The notes under the pieces were generated by a model that did no database searches, was not told the DNA's origin, and saw only the letters and a program-made list of their open reading frames with translations. A program made the position numbers and the translations under genes. Of a stretch of 52,832 nucleotides of DNA, positions 8,623-15,818 are shown in pieces (the first letter of the stretch is position 1; every line of letters starts with the position of its first letter). Source of the stretch: MAG-120531 sp963934855 (lineage in GTDB: Bacteria > Bacteroidota > Bacteroidia > Flavobacteriales > Flavobacteriaceae); NCBI GenBank assembly GCA_963934855.1, contig CAWWAC010000010.1:1-52832 (forward strand), given 5' to 3'.

Positions 8623-9429
8623 TTATTTAGGTAGACGCACACTGAGTCCAGCAGCCAAAAGAATAGTCTGATTGGTGTTTATACCAGATCCAATGGTAGC
8701 GTCTAGTTGAACTGCATTTGAAAGTAAGTAAATAAGTCCTGCGTCCCACAAGTGATTGGCTTTGCTGTTTTCTGGAAAATCACCGTACACCTCAGCGTAA
8801 TAAGACCATTTTGAAGAAAGAGCAAACCCATATGAAAGGGTATATATATAGGCTATTTCTGGATTATCTGCTCCCCATTTAGCTCCTATATTATAGGATA
8901 AACTGCTTTTTTTACTAAGGGAATGGGACACTAAAAATCTAAAGTCTGCCGCCGATGTCTCTGGCCTAAAATCTTTAGAAGCAGTAAAAGGGAGATTCAC
9001 ATGGCCCAACACACCTAGGCTCGCTTTCCCTTCTTCTCCTTGTCTAATGGCTACTTTAAAACCTAAAAGCATGGGGTCTATCCCATAAAATTCCCTAGGA
9101 CTAAAAGCCCCTTTTAAAATTTCACGCTTTTCGTTTAAAACATTATAACCCAACCTAAGTTCTAGATTGTTTAAAAGGCCTAGTCTAAAAAGACCTGTAT
9201 TGTATACTAATTTTTCTGAGCCGTTGCTACCAGCCTTGTCATTGGAGTACAAAAAACCTCCTTCATACTGAAGAAAACCTACAGGAATAGTGAGGGGAGA
9301 CTCTGTGGCATTTGGCCTGTCAGTTACAAGTGGGCTATTGGCTACCAAGGTTTTTTTAATGTCTTGGGCGTAAGCTCCAAAAGAAGTTGCAAGCAAGAAA
9401 ACAAATGATAATTTTTTAAATAAATTCAT
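8623..9429 (-). CDS. Outer-membrane beta-barrel protein (PF13557-like)
   Basis: 268 residues with a signal peptide ending SFGAYAQ. The opening TDRPNATESPLTIPVGFLQYE is characteristic of the barrel family annotated as putative MetA-pathway phenol degradation or transporter proteins. The rest is a run of amphipathic strands (alternating aromatic residues, e.g. LELRLGYNV, WSYYAEVYG). The protein ends VRLPK rather than in a terminal aromatic. Its position between a metal regulator and a ZIP importer suggests an outer-membrane passage or sensor for the same metal, but this is context only. Confidence 0.75.
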   Translation of the reverse strand: MNLFKKLSFVFLLATSFGAYAQDIKKTLVANSPLVTDRPNATESPLTIPVGFLQYEGGFLYSNDKAGSNGSEKLVYNTGLFRLGLLNNLELRLGYNVLNEKREILKGAFSPREFYGIDPMLLGFKVAIRQGEEGKASLGVLGHVNLPFTASKDFRPETSAADFRFLVSHSLSKKSSLSYNIGAKWGADNPEIAYIYTLSYGFALSSKWSYYAEVYGDFPENSKANHLWDAGLIYLLSNAVQLDATIGSGINTNQTILLAAGLSVRLPK

Positions 9430-9448
9430 AAGAGATAGGTCTGGATTT

Positions 9449-10138
9449 TTATTTTGAATGTGTACAAGGCGTGTCTTTTATATTAATATATAAGTGCTGC
9501 GCTATTTGTTTAGAAATTCGCTGCTGTTTCCCTGCGATAGAAATAAGTAAAGAACCATCAAAAACTTCTTTTTCATGAATCTCTATAACCACTCCTAAAC
9601 CTATATGAAACTTGTCCAAAAACCGCAAAAAAGCGGCACTTGAATCTTCTACACCTATACAAATAAGAGGAGTATGCAAGGGGGCATGGTCTAAAAGTGT
9701 TTTTGACAAAACGGCCACAGCACCCTCTTTTGTTGGTATAGGATCTCCGTGGGGGTCCGTTTTGGGGTGTCCTAAAAAAATATCTAAATGCTCCGTAAGC
9801 GCTTCTGAATGAATGTGTTCTAATTGCTCAGCAATGTCGTGTACGGCGTCCCAAGAAAAATGGAGATGGTCTACTAAAAAGACCTCCCAGAGCCTGTGTT
9901 TTCTTATAGTTTTAAGAGCGCTGTCTCTTCCTGCTGCAGTGAGACTCACCCCTTTGTATTTAGTATAGTTGACTAAAGATTTTTCTGAAAGTCTCTGAAT
10001 CATGTCCGTTACTGAACTTGGTTTGGTTTGCATTTCAGTGGCTAAAACAGTGGTACTTACTAAAGGATTTTGCACAGTAGTACTATGAAAAATGGCCTTT
10101 AAATAGTTTTCTTCTGAAGGGCTTATTTTTCGTATCAT
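9449..10138 (-). CDS. DtxR/MntR-family metal-dependent transcriptional repressor
   Basis: 229 residues. The N-terminal winged helix is typical of the family (SEENYLKAI, then TEMQTKPSSVTDMIQRL and LVNYTKYKGVSLTAAG). The dimer and metal-binding domain at about 75-140 is rich in His and Glu (HDIAEQLEHIHSEALTEHLD). The C-terminal third, after about 150, resembles the FeoA/SH3-like domain. When metal is bound, such proteins repress uptake genes. It heads an operon with an outer-membrane barrel (19 nt downstream) and a ZIP transporter. A dyad at 10171-10190 upstream is the likely operator. Manganese versus iron specificity cannot be told from sequence alone. Confidence 0.88.
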   Translation of the reverse strand: MIRKISPSEENYLKAIFHSTTVQNPLVSTTVLATEMQTKPSSVTDMIQRLSEKSLVNYTKYKGVSLTAAGRDSALKTIRKHRLWEVFLVDHLHFSWDAVHDIAEQLEHIHSEALTEHLDIFLGHPKTDPHGDPIPTKEGAVAVLSKTLLDHAPLHTPLICIGVEDSSAAFLRFLDKFHIGLGVVIEIHEKEVFDGSLLISIAGKQQRISKQIAQHLYINIKDTPCTHSK

Positions 10139-10142
10139 AGAA

Positions 10143-10150
10143 CAAAATTA
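10143..10150 (-). promoter_or_regulatory. Possible -7 element of the dtxR gene
   Basis: The minus strand reads TAATTTTG, a perfect match to TAnnTTTG, only 4 nt before the ATG at 10138. If used, the transcript would have almost no leader. No TTG is seen at the -33 position, so the element could also be chance. Confidence 0.3.
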
Positions 10151-10170
10151 ATTATAATAATCTAATTTTT

Positions 10171-10190
10171 TATTTAGATTCGCCTAAATA
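10171..10190. promoter_or_regulatory. Candidate DtxR-family operator
   Basis: TATTTAG (10171-10177), 6 nt, then CTAAATA (10184-10190) form a perfect dyad with 7-bp arms. The TTTAG...CTAAA core and overall length resemble operators of DtxR/MntR proteins. It lies in the 110-bp divergent region between the regulator and crtY, just upstream of the regulator's candidate -7 element, so it fits autoregulation. Confidence 0.55.
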
Positions 10191-10248
10191 TTTATTCGAG
10201 AAGCTTTTTGTTTTAAGTTTTAGGGAAAGTTAGTTATATTGCAAGGGC

Positions 10249-11418
10249 GTGAAAGAGATTCAAATATATGACTATTTAATAGTGGGGGCTGGGGCTGCAG
10301 GGCTAATGCTGGCAAACGCCATGGCATTAGACCCCTTTTTTTTCCAAAAACAAATCTTACTATTAGATCCAGACACCAAGGAACTCAATGACCGCACCTG
10401 GTGTTTTTGGGAAAAAACACAGGGGCCTCTAGAGGCCCTCACCAGCCAGTGTTGGTCTTCTATTGGGGTGAGTGAAAACGGAGCTGTACACGCTAAATCC
10501 ATTACACCCTATTCCTACAAAATGCTAGAGGGAAAACCGTTTTACACCGCTATGAAAGCCCAAATAGCCGCATCTCAACAGATTCATTTTAAACATGAAG
10601 CAGTAGAGGATATTCAAGAAATATCTATCCAAAAAGAACTGCTATACCAAGTAAATACAGCTCAAAACACTTACAGTGCAAAAAATGTTTTTGACAGCCG
10701 ATTTAATTATACGCCTCTTAAAACACAGACTAAATACCCCGTATTGCAACAACACTTTATAGGGTGGTTTATAAAGACAAAGGTGCCTGTATTTAATAAA
10801 GACCAAGCTATTTTTATGGATTTCTCTGTACCCCAAAAAGGAAATACACGCTTTATGTATGTACTTCCCACTAGCAGCACAGAAGCTTTGGTAGAATATA
10901 CCTTGTTTTCAAAAGATCGCTTGCCAGTATCTGAATACGAAACTGCCATAAAAGACTACCTACACCAGCTAGGAATTAAAAACTATGAGCTTGTAGACAA
11001 AGAGGCTGGAAGCATTCCCATGAGCTGCTATCCTTTTCATAAGCACAACAGGAAAGGGCTCCTGCGTATAGGAACTGCTGGGGGTTGGTCTAAACCGTCT
11101 ACTGGCTTTACCTTTAGCAATACTCAAAAAAAAATAACAGATTTAATTCCTTTTATAAAAACTGGAAAACCCTTAAACCAATTCAATAGGCGCAACCGTT
11201 TTTGGTATTATGACCTGGTCCTTTTAGAAGTGCTCTCAAAGGACAATAGCCAGGGCAGTCTAATCTTTGAAGGTTTATTTAAAAAACGTCCAGCACCCCT
11301 TATTTTAAAGTTTTTAGCTGAAGACACTTGCCTTTGGGAAGAGATTTATATTATGAGTGCTGCCAATACTTGGCGTTTTAGTATGGCTTTTTTTAGAGTC
11401 CTTTTAAGAGGTCTATAA
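10249..11418 (+). CDS. crtY: Lycopene beta-cyclase
   Basis: 389-residue flavoprotein of the CrtY family that closes the beta-ionone rings of lycopene in carotenoid synthesis. It shows the N-terminal dinucleotide-binding motif VGAGAAGL (12-19), NDRTWCFWE (typical of the family), the VEYTLFS segment (the family's catalytic Glu region) and the signature IGTAGGWSKPSTGFTF near 275-290. Start is GTG at 10249; the nearby ATG at 10267 is out of frame and a later start would remove the Rossmann motif. No other crt gene is in the window. A metal regulator gene is divergent from it. Confidence 0.93.
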   Translation: MKEIQIYDYLIVGAGAAGLMLANAMALDPFFFQKQILLLDPDTKELNDRTWCFWEKTQGPLEALTSQCWSSIGVSENGAVHAKSITPYSYKMLEGKPFYTAMKAQIAASQQIHFKHEAVEDIQEISIQKELLYQVNTAQNTYSAKNVFDSRFNYTPLKTQTKYPVLQQHFIGWFIKTKVPVFNKDQAIFMDFSVPQKGNTRFMYVLPTSSTEALVEYTLFSKDRLPVSEYETAIKDYLHQLGIKNYELVDKEAGSIPMSCYPFHKHNRKGLLRIGTAGGWSKPSTGFTFSNTQKKITDLIPFIKTGKPLNQFNRRNRFWYYDLVLLEVLSKDNSQGSLIFEGLFKKRPAPLILKFLAEDTCLWEEIYIMSAANTWRFSMAFFRVLLRGL

Positions 11419-11446
11419 AAAACCCTAAAACGCTGCTGTAAACTAC

Positions 11447-12421
11447 TTAAGCTTGACGTCCCATTAGTTGGTTGCCAAAATCTACAAGCATTTTTTTGTT
11501 TTCTGCAGCGATGTCCATAGTCTCTAAAATAGAAAACGCATTTTGAGTGTAAAAAGAAATAGTATTTTGCATGGCAGCAGCAGCTCCTGTAGCAGTAAAC
11601 AAAGCCTTTACCTGTGCTATTTTAGCAGCGGCATTCTCTGGTTGAAGGCTGAAAAGATCTCCTAAAGCTTTTCTTTGATGCAAATCACTCAATTCTAAAG
11701 CTTTGATATACATGAGTGTTTTTTTGTTATTCACAATGTCTCCTCCCACTGTTTTTCCAAAAGTTTTAGGATCTCCAAAGGCATCTAAATAATCATCCTG
11801 AACTTGAAAGGCAATCCCCAACTGCAGTCCAAAGGCATACATTTTCTCTTGTTCTTCTAAAGGAGCTCCAGCTACCATAGCTCCCATTTTAAGAGCCCCC
11901 GCCACAAGTACAGCTGTTTTTTGAATAATCATATGCAGATAGGCATTTTCCGTGACAGCCTCCTTCTCTTCAAAGTCTACATCCCACTGTTGCCCTTCAC
12001 AAACCTCTAGTGCTGTTTTAGAAAAAAGCTGAGTGAGTGACTTATAAAGGGAGGGCTCATAGCCCTCTAAAGCCTGATAAGCCATAATAAGCATGGCGTC
12101 TCCAGATAAGATGCCCGTATTTACGTCCCATTTTATATGTACCGTTGCAGCGCCTCTTCTAAGGGGAGCGGCGTCCATAATGTCATCATGTACTAGGGAA
12201 AAATTATGAAAAACTTCAATGGCTAGTGCCACTGGCATGGCTTTTTGAATGTCACCCCCATAAGCATCACAACCCATTAGCGCCAATACAGGCCTTAAAC
12301 GTTTTCCTCCCAATCCCATAATATACCCAATAGGAGCGTATAAGTTCACAGGCTCCTTTTCAAAAGAGTGTAACTCTAAAAATTGAATAAATATTTTTTG
12401 ATAATCAGAAACAGTTTGCAT
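11447..12421 (-). CDS. Polyprenyl diphosphate synthase (FPP/GGPP type)
   Basis: 324-residue all-helical trans-prenyltransferase that condenses IPP with allylic diphosphates. Motifs: GGKRLRP (38-44), first Asp-rich motif DDIMD (79-83) and second DDYLD (209-213), each with the expected neighbours (APLRRG; GKTVGGDIVNNKKT). Product length, C15 or C20, cannot be fixed from the residues before the first motif (FSLVH). Given the neighbouring crtY, a GGPP role in carotenoid synthesis is likely. I use the ATG at 12421: a TTG six codons upstream overlaps the -7 element at 12437-12444. Convergent with crtY, 28 nt apart. Confidence 0.9.
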   Translation of the reverse strand: MQTVSDYQKIFIQFLELHSFEKEPVNLYAPIGYIMGLGGKRLRPVLALMGCDAYGGDIQKAMPVALAIEVFHNFSLVHDDIMDAAPLRRGAATVHIKWDVNTGILSGDAMLIMAYQALEGYEPSLYKSLTQLFSKTALEVCEGQQWDVDFEEKEAVTENAYLHMIIQKTAVLVAGALKMGAMVAGAPLEEQEKMYAFGLQLGIAFQVQDDYLDAFGDPKTFGKTVGGDIVNNKKTLMYIKALELSDLHQRKALGDLFSLQPENAAAKIAQVKALFTATGAAAAMQNTISFYTQNAFSILETMDIAAENKKMLVDFGNQLMGRQA

Positions 12422-12436
12422 AGCTGCATTTTTTTT

Positions 12437-12444
12437 CAAAAATA
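12437..12444 (-). promoter_or_regulatory. -7 element of the prenyl synthase gene
   Basis: The minus strand reads TATTTTTG, ending 15 nt before the ATG at 12421. It overlaps the alternative TTG start at 12439, which therefore cannot be used from this promoter. Confidence 0.5.
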
Positions 12445-12530
12445 AGATATTTAAATGTAAACTGTCTGCACCAAAGCGCTCCTAAAAAAACCTTAGACCA
12501 ATAAGGTATATGTTAAACTATTGTAAACTT

Positions 12531-12560
12531 TGGAAACTTTTATTGTTTTTTAAGTTTCCA
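12531..12560. promoter_or_regulatory. Candidate TetR operator
   Basis: TGGAAACTT (12531-12539) and AAGTTTCCA (12552-12560) form a perfect 9-bp dyad with a 12-bp spacer. It covers the -33 element and most of the spacer of the promoter at 12543-12572, immediately upstream of a TetR gene, as expected for an autorepressor's binding site. Confidence 0.65.
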
Positions 12561-12572
12561 CATGTATATTTG
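12543..12572 (+). promoter_or_regulatory. Promoter of the TetR-efflux operon
   Basis: TTG (12543-12545), 19 nt, TATATTTG (12565-12572) is an ideal Bacteroidota promoter. It rules out an ATG at 12562 (it overlaps the -7 element) and supports the start at 12592, with a leader of about 13-16 nt. Confidence 0.78.
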
Positions 12573-12591
12573 CACCCAATTTAAAAAACAG

Positions 12592-13203
12592 ATGAAAGAA
12601 GCCATCCTCAATAAAGCTACAGAATTATTCCTAACTCATGGTTTCAAAACAGTGACTATGGACCAATTAGCTAGTGAAATGGGTATTTCTAAAAAAACCA
12701 TCTACAGCCATTTTAGCAATAAAAATAACTTAGTAGACGCCAGCACCAATGATTTGTTTGACAAAATTAGCTGTGGGGTAGATCGCATTTGCACCCTAGG
12801 CAAAAATCCCATTGAAGAAATATACGAGATTAAAAAGTATGTCATGCTTCATTTAAAAGATGAAAAATCTTCCCCTCAATACCAACTTCAAAAATACTAT
12901 CCAAATACTTTTAAGGTTTTACAAAAAAGACAGTTTGCTATGATGCAAGACTGCTTTTTAAGCAATATTAAAAAAGGAATAGCACAAGGAATTTACAGAG
13001 AAAATTTAGTGCCAGAATTTATTTTACGCATCTATTATTCTGGGGTAAATGCTATAAAGGATGAAGATCTTTTCCCTCCTTCAATAACCGGAATAGGGGC
13101 CCTTATGGATCAATATTTAGAATACCACCTAAGGGGTATTGTGTCTTTTAAAGGCTTGGATATTTTAAAAGAGACGCTCAGCACACACACCAAAGAAAAA
13201 TAA
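12592..13203 (+). CDS. TetR/AcrR family repressor of the efflux operon
   Basis: 203 residues. The N-terminal TetR helix-turn-helix covers about 1-50 (ILNKATELFLTHGF, then MDQLASEMGISKKTIYSHF). The C-terminal part is a helical ligand-binding and dimer domain without close recognisable identity. It is the first gene of a four-gene operon with outer-membrane factor, membrane fusion protein and RND pump. It probably represses its own promoter through the dyad at 12531-12560 until an efflux substrate binds. The start is set by the promoter. Confidence 0.88.
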   Translation: MKEAILNKATELFLTHGFKTVTMDQLASEMGISKKTIYSHFSNKNNLVDASTNDLFDKISCGVDRICTLGKNPIEEIYEIKKYVMLHLKDEKSSPQYQLQKYYPNTFKVLQKRQFAMMQDCFLSNIKKGIAQGIYRENLVPEFILRIYYSGVNAIKDEDLFPPSITGIGALMDQYLEYHLRGIVSFKGLDILKETLSTHTKEK

Positions 13204-13253
13204 CTAAATCCTATTTATAAACATTAATCGCCAGAAAACTTCTACCCTTTCAC

Positions 13254-14621
13254 ATGAAACAATTATTTACTTTAACACTGTCTATTTTGATTTTTAACCT
13301 GGGAATTGCTCAGCAAAAAGATCTTGTAGCTTTAAACATACCTGCGGCCTTTAGCTTACAGACTGCTATAGATTTTGCATTGAACCACAATTACAAAATG
13401 ATCAATGCCCACAGAGACATTAAAGATGCGCAACTGGAAAAATGGATCACCATAGCCGGGGGACTCCCACAAATTGAAGGGGCTGTGAATTACAACAACC
13501 AGCTAAAACAACCCGTGTCCTTAGTTCCAGGAGAATTTGCAGGGGGTGAACCAGGTTCTTTTGTGCCTATAATCTTTGGGCAGCCCCAAGGGGCTGGCGC
13601 CAGCATTACGCTGCGTCAGCAGTTATTTGACGGCTCTTATCTAGTAGGCGTCCAAGCCGTTCAGAGTTTTATTGATTTTTCTGCCAACAACAAAGAAAAA
13701 ACACAGCAGGAAGTCATTAAAATGGTGGTACAAGCTTATGGAAATGTGCTGCTAGCAAAAGAAGGTTTACAAATTGTTAAAAATAACAGAGACAATTTAG
13801 CTATAAGCTTATTAGAAATAAAACAAGTAGTAGCCAATGGCTTGGCAGAAGAAGAGCAAGCAGAGCAACTTCAAATTACCCTTTCTAATGTAGAGAGCCA
13901 GCTGCGTAATTTTATAAGATTAGAAAATATTAGTCTCCAATTATTTAACTTAAGTTTAGGGCTTCCTATAGAGTTAGCCACCGCATTGTCTGACGACTTA
14001 GAAAATTTAGCAACAGCTCAGATAGATTACAGCCTAGCCACCGCCCCCCTTATTATAGAGCAAAATGTAGATTATAAATTGGCCCTTAATTTAAATGAGC
14101 AGCGCTATTTTGAATTAAAATTGGCTAAATCTAGGGCCCTACCTACCCTAAATAGTTTTGTAAACTATGGAACAAACGCCTTTAGTGACTCCTTTAGCTT
14201 TTTAAATGGGTCTCAGCAATGGTTTAATTCTTCAGTGCTAGGCGTAGACCTTAAAATTCCTCTCTTCAGTTCTTTTAAAAGGAACGCTACCACTAAAAGA
14301 GCTAAAATAGCCCTCTTAAAGTCTGAAACTCAATTAATAGAGGCCTCAGAAAACATTAGACTGCAATGGGAAAGATCTAAAAGTAATTTTATTCTAGCCA
14401 TTGAAAACTATAGAACAGCTAAAGAAAACTTAGGCCTAGCCAATAGAATCGCAAAAAAAAATGAAACCAAATTTAAAGAAGGGCTGGCCTCTAGTTTTGA
14501 ACTACGAGAAGCACAATTGCAACTCTATACCGCACAGCAAACTTATTTAGAAGCCATGCTCACACTCATTAACAACAAGACGGCTCTAGAACAAATTGTA
14601 AATACAGAATCTCAAAACTAA
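13254..14621 (+). CDS. TolC-family outer-membrane efflux channel
   Basis: 455 residues with a signal peptide (ending LGIAQQ) and the duplicated outer-membrane-efflux-protein fold: long helices with heptad-like patterns around 40-75, 145-200 and 335-445, with strand segments between. It forms the outer-membrane exit duct of the tripartite pump encoded by the next two genes, 26 and 4 nt downstream. The final helix (AREAQLQLYTAQQTYLEAML-like sequence near 420-440) is typical of the family. Confidence 0.9.
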   Translation: MKQLFTLTLSILIFNLGIAQQKDLVALNIPAAFSLQTAIDFALNHNYKMINAHRDIKDAQLEKWITIAGGLPQIEGAVNYNNQLKQPVSLVPGEFAGGEPGSFVPIIFGQPQGAGASITLRQQLFDGSYLVGVQAVQSFIDFSANNKEKTQQEVIKMVVQAYGNVLLAKEGLQIVKNNRDNLAISLLEIKQVVANGLAEEEQAEQLQITLSNVESQLRNFIRLENISLQLFNLSLGLPIELATALSDDLENLATAQIDYSLATAPLIIEQNVDYKLALNLNEQRYFELKLAKSRALPTLNSFVNYGTNAFSDSFSFLNGSQQWFNSSVLGVDLKIPLFSSFKRNATTKRAKIALLKSETQLIEASENIRLQWERSKSNFILAIENYRTAKENLGLANRIAKKNETKFKEGLASSFELREAQLQLYTAQQTYLEAMLTLINNKTALEQIVNTESQN

Positions 14622-14647
14622 ACTCCTGAATATTTAACTAATTAATC

Positions 14648-15814
14648 ATGAAAAAATCATATTCTTTATTAGCCGTAGTCCTTTTTTTATTGAGTTGTGG
14701 TTCTTCAGATAACACCACTGTTTCTGAGGTAATAGCCAGCCAAAATATAGAGCGCATACGCACAAAAAAAGCGAGTGTCACAGAAAGTCTAAATATATTA
14801 GAAGCAGACCTAAATGCATTGGAGGTAGCCATTGCTAGTCTAGACACCAATGAAAACATCCCCCTTGTAACTACTTTTGAAGTACAGCCACAGCTTTTTA
14901 ACCACTACTTAGATTTACAAGGAAATGTAAAAACAAGGGAAAATGTATTGCTCTATCCGGAAATGGCTGGAACCCTTATGCAGGTGCTTATTAAAAAAGG
15001 AGATGCCGTTAAAAAAGGACAGTTATTGGCTGTCATAGACAATGGGGGTATGAGCAACCAACTGTCTCAGTTAAAAACTCAAGCAGCCCTTGCTAAAACA
15101 ACCTATGAAAGACAGGCAGTCCTTTGGGCACAAAAAATTGGTTCTGAAATTCAATTTCTACAAGCTAAAGCGCAAGCAGAATCTCAAAAAAACGCAGTGC
15201 AACAACTAGAAAAAGTATTGGCAAAAGCCCGTATTTTTGCCCCTTTTTCTGGAATTATAGACCAAATACTCAAAGACCCAGGAACTGTTGTGGCGCCAGG
15301 AGGTTCAGGTTCTGAGATATTCAGACTTATTAACCTCAACCATATGTACATAGACGTAGATGTGCCAGAAGGGTATTTAGGGGCCGTTACTAAAGGTAGA
15401 AAAGCAGGTGTTTACTTCCCTGTTTTGCAAGACAGTGTGGGGGCTATAGTAAGAGAGACGGGCAATTACATTAACCCAAATAATAGGTCTTTTACAGCAG
15501 AAATTGCCATAGAAAACCCAAAAGGACTTATTAAGCCCAACTTAAACGCAAGGGTTCATATTAATGATTACACCAGTGAATCAGCTCTTTTAATTCCACA
15601 GTCTGTTATTTCTGAAAATGCCGATGGGGAACAGTACGCTTATGTAGCAGAGCTCACATCTGGAACTGCCATTGCAAAAAGGCATATTATTACTACGGGA
15701 AAAACTCAGGGAGACTTTGTGGAAATCCTCAGTGGCATTAAGGCTGGAGACCTCATTATAAAGGAAGGAGCTAGAAGCGTAAAAGACTCACAAAGCATTA
15801 AAATTTTAAACTAA
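14648..15814 (+). CDS. HlyD/AcrA-type membrane fusion lipoprotein
   Basis: 388 residues. A lipoprotein signal ends at LLSC, so Cys17 would be lipidated. A short coiled coil lies at about 27-72, then the barrel-sandwich hybrid with GNVKTRENVLLYPEMAGTL and KKGDAVKKGQLLAVID, a helical hairpin around 135-190, and the second half IFAPFSGIIDQ, followed by the beta-barrel domain. It links the RND pump to the TolC-like channel in the periplasm. Its gene ends 4 nt before the pump gene. Confidence 0.92.
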   Translation: MKKSYSLLAVVLFLLSCGSSDNTTVSEVIASQNIERIRTKKASVTESLNILEADLNALEVAIASLDTNENIPLVTTFEVQPQLFNHYLDLQGNVKTRENVLLYPEMAGTLMQVLIKKGDAVKKGQLLAVIDNGGMSNQLSQLKTQAALAKTTYERQAVLWAQKIGSEIQFLQAKAQAESQKNAVQQLEKVLAKARIFAPFSGIIDQILKDPGTVVAPGGSGSEIFRLINLNHMYIDVDVPEGYLGAVTKGRKAGVYFPVLQDSVGAIVRETGNYINPNNRSFTAEIAIENPKGLIKPNLNARVHINDYTSESALLIPQSVISENADGEQYAYVAELTSGTAIAKRHIITTGKTQGDFVEILSGIKAGDLIIKEGARSVKDSQSIKILN

Positions 15815-15818
15815 TTTC

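Noticed and set aside
12562..12591. Ten extra N-terminal residues of the TetR protein
   Set aside because: They would be encoded across the -7 element TATATTTG; transcription starts downstream of this ATG.
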